Shown here in pieces: positions 6,330 through 8,244 of a stretch of DNA of 8,244 nucleotides. This stretch comes from an uncultured Flavihumibacter sp. (GTDB lineage: Bacteria; Bacteroidota; Bacteroidia; Chitinophagales; Chitinophagaceae), in NCBI GenBank assembly GCA_946481605.1, contig CAMLPA010000131.1:1-8244 (forward strand), written 5' to 3'. Numbering within the stretch: position 1 is the stretch's first letter; the number at the start of each line of letters is the position of its first letter. The position numbers and the translations under genes were made by a program. Under the pieces are notes generated by a model, which worked only from the letters and a program-made list of their open reading frames with translations, did not search any database and was not told the origin of the DNA.

Positions 6330-7844
6330 ATGAAAAGTAAAATGAAAATCAGAAACAATCTAAAAACGGGGAACATGAAACATATATGGATGCTGCTGCT
6401 CACCTGCGCCACGCTGCTGTGGGGATGTAGCAAAGACCTTGACGTGATGAATGAGAATGCACCTGATTCCGATGGCGTACTCGCCGCCACCTCTACTTAT
6501 CCCTCATTGCTTAGCGGCGCTTACAACGCATTCTGGAATACAGCCGTATCTGCCAGCCCTACTTTTGCCCTCACCAACGCCGAAGTGATCACTTCTGGTT
6601 ATGGGAGCTGGAGTTCCTTCGATTATTACAAACTGCCACGAACAGCGGTTCCCAACGATCTTGTAGATGATGTGGTGCTTTCTCCGCCCGCAGCAGCATG
6701 GTATGGCTTCTATGCCACTATCCCTACGGTGAACAAGATCATCAAGGCCATTGAAACAGATGGGAAAAAAGTGGTGGTGGGTACTACAGACTATACCAAC
6801 AGTGTACTGGCGCATGCTTACATTTTGCAGGGAATGCTCTACGGACACATCAGCCTGTTCTATGACCGTGCATTCCTCGCCGACGAATCCGTTGATTTCG
6901 AGAACTTCACTTTCGAACTGAAGCCTTACAACGAGATACTCACTTTCGCGCTGGAAAGAATGGACAAAGGTATCGCCTTATGCAATACTGCTTTCACCGA
7001 CCAGGTGGCGATGATGCCCGGCGTTACTTTCAACAATACTACACTGAAGGCATTCGCCAGCTCCATGGCTGCACGCATCCTTTCCGCCAGTGCCAGAACG
7101 CCGCAACTGGCGGCTCAGCTAGACTGGAACAAGGTGTACAACTACGCCTCCAATGGAATTGCCGCTGATTTTGGTATCCAGTGGAAAGATGGCTGGAACG
7201 GGAAAGTGATTTCCCGCGACCTGATGTCGCACCTGCAGTTAATGGCCTGGGACTGGATCCGTCCACACCAGCGTATCATCAATATGATGGCGCCCACTCA
7301 TCCGAACGCGCAGTATCCCTGGCCGGATGGTGTGGCATCTTTAGGACAGGTAACTTCACCCGACGCACGGTTGAATACCTATTTCCGATTCGTGGGCAGG
7401 CATACCGGCTGGAACCCGAATACGCGCGGTTACAACATGCTGAGCGAATACAAATATGTGCGCTATGAAACGGAAGCCAACGCGCTTACCGGCTTCTTTC
7501 CGCATATCCTGAAAGCGGAGAACAGCTTGCTGAAGGCTGAAGCCGCATTGAGGAGTGGCAAGCCCGCAACGGAAGTGGCCGCGCTGGTGAATGAAACGCG
7601 TGTGGCCAAAGGTAATCTCGCTGCATTGTCGGGAAGCGAAGGCCCCGATCAACTGATGAATGCCGTTTTTTATGAGCGGTACCTCGAATGTGATTTCGTT
7701 TATCCGCACCTTGGTTATTTCGACCGCAGGAGAAGGGGGGAATTGAGACCCGGTACTCTGTACCATTTCCCTGTTCCCGCGAATGAACTTATTCTTCATA
7801 AAATACCTTTCTACACTTTCGGTGGCGTAGGCAACGAAATGTAA
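6330..7844 (+). CDS. SusD/RagB-family surface glycan-binding lipoprotein
   Basis: A SusD-like outer-membrane lipoprotein of 504 residues from this start, which would bind the glycan and close over the SusC barrel. The lipobox LLWG|C places the acylated Cys at residue 33, followed by SKDLDV. Early landmarks (LLSGAYNAFWN) and the helical middle region with alternating amphipathic repeats fit the TPR-like SusD fold. The C-terminal SusD signature is clear: FYERYLECD (447-455), FDRRRRGELRPGT (464-476) and HFPVPANEL (479-487). The start is uncertain: the ATG at 6330 lies 10 bases after the susC stop, a usual spacing for such pairs, but it gives a long basic N-region. The ATG at 6375 gives a compact 17-residue lipoprotein signal (MKHIWMLLL...), and an ATG at 6303 would overlap susC. 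It is cotranscribed with susC on spacing grounds. Confidence 0.94.
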   Translation: MKSKMKIRNNLKTGNMKHIWMLLLTCATLLWGCSKDLDVMNENAPDSDGVLAATSTYPSLLSGAYNAFWNTAVSASPTFALTNAEVITSGYGSWSSFDYYKLPRTAVPNDLVDDVVLSPPAAAWYGFYATIPTVNKIIKAIETDGKKVVVGTTDYTNSVLAHAYILQGMLYGHISLFYDRAFLADESVDFENFTFELKPYNEILTFALERMDKGIALCNTAFTDQVAMMPGVTFNNTTLKAFASSMAARILSASARTPQLAAQLDWNKVYNYASNGIAADFGIQWKDGWNGKVISRDLMSHLQLMAWDWIRPHQRIINMMAPTHPNAQYPWPDGVASLGQVTSPDARLNTYFRFVGRHTGWNPNTRGYNMLSEYKYVRYETEANALTGFFPHILKAENSLLKAEAALRSGKPATEVAALVNETRVAKGNLAALSGSEGPDQLMNAVFYERYLECDFVYPHLGYFDRRRRGELRPGTLYHFPVPANELILHKIPFYTFGGVGNEM

Positions 7845-7862
7845 TCTTCAAAAACGCATATC

Positions 7863-8244
7863 ATGAAAAAGTTCCATTATATAAAAGGCTGGCTGTTCAC
7901 CCTGGTTTGTAGTGTTTTTTTATTGTCCTGCGATCGTTCCTATAAAAGTACCGTTGAGTCGGAAACACCGCCAGGGCTTGAAATAAAAGTGACGAGTACA
8001 GGCGGTGCAGTAGCAGCGGAGGCTGCCGTGAAAGTATATGCTTCTCAAACCGATTGGACTGCAGAAGGAACACCAAAACTGCAGAAGCAGACCGGCGCCA
8101 ATGGGTATGCAGTATTTACGGCAGAAGAGCTGGGGGCGCCAGGTATTTATTACCTCATCGTATCCAAAGGCGCGCAGAAGGTAAAGGCACAAACCAAATA
8201 CCTGCTGCTGACTGATGGGCTTACCCTGCAAACCGTTACCTTAC
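7863..8244 (+). CDS. Lipoprotein of unknown function, third gene of the susCD operon, 3' end cut by window edge
   Basis: The ATG at 7863 lies 18 bases after the susD stop and opens a frame that stays open to the window end (127 codons visible). The start MKKFHYIKGW, a hydrophobic stretch and lipobox LLS|C put the acylated Cys at residue 23, followed by a polar linker. From about residue 38 (GLEIKVTSTGGAV...AAVKVYAS) to about 105 (TGANGYAVFTAEELGAPGIYYLIVSKG) the pattern of beta-strands, with a 'qTgaNGyavF' turn, resembles a carboxypeptidase-regulatory or transthyretin-like beta-sandwich. Position directly after susD is that of SusE/SusF-type accessory glycan-binding proteins, but I see no specific SusE signature. 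I do not recognise a named family; surface glycan binding is inference from the operon. Confidence 0.85.
   Translation, partial: MKKFHYIKGWLFTLVCSVFLLSCDRSYKSTVESETPPGLEIKVTSTGGAVAAEAAVKVYASQTDWTAEGTPKLQKQTGANGYAVFTAEELGAPGIYYLIVSKGAQKVKAQTKYLLLTDGLTLQTVTL

Noticed and set aside
5600..6490. A 296-codon open frame on the minus strand across the 3' end of susC
   Set aside because: It lies antisense to clear SusC and SusD coding sequence, its translation resembles no family I know, and it crosses the gene junction.

Overview
The window looks like part of a polysaccharide or glycoside utilisation locus from a Bacteroidota genome, probably Chitinophagaceae-like. The reasons are an adjacent SusC/SusD pair with typical family features, lipoprotein signals, few strong Shine-Dalgarno sites, a TAnnTTTG-type promoter box, balanced base composition, and an intergenic 'CTCGCAAAGACGCA' repeat of a kind I associate with this phylum. 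The taxonomic placement is inference; no rRNA or other marker gene is present.

Layout. Positions 1-601 (minus strand) hold the first 200 codons of a LacI/GalR-family regulator that runs off the left edge. A 151-bp divergent intergenic region (602-752) carries a perfect 18-bp palindrome with a central CpG, the expected form of a LacI-family operator, and a leader hairpin. Positions 753-2789 (plus) encode a secreted GH127-like (DUF1680) glycoside hydrolase that keeps the Cys/Cys-Cys/Glu metal-thiolate set of beta-L-arabinofuranosidases. The 527-bp gap 2790-3316 is occupied mainly by an inverted-repeat element (about 2788-3160) that starts inside the hydrolase stop codon and contains a strong intrinsic terminator. 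Next come a probable promoter and an operator-like half-site, then susC (3317-6319), susD (about 6330-7844) and the start of a third lipoprotein gene (7863 to the right edge), all closely spaced and on the plus strand.

How the parts may work together (inference). The SusC-like TonB-dependent barrel and SusD-like surface lipoprotein would bind and import an oligosaccharide. The third lipoprotein sits where SusE/SusF-type accessory glycan-binding proteins usually lie. The exported GH127-like enzyme would trim the imported glycan, possibly releasing L-arabinofuranose or a related sugar. The LacI-type protein would sense a small sugar and control the divergent hydrolase gene and its own gene, and perhaps susCD. 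The terminator and a separate promoter suggest that the hydrolase and susCD are two transcription units.

I see no wholly new system. The points most worth a second look are the LacI operator and its possible second site before susC, the inverted-repeat element abutting the stop codon, the divergent spacing around the catalytic Glu of the hydrolase, and the unrecognised third lipoprotein.
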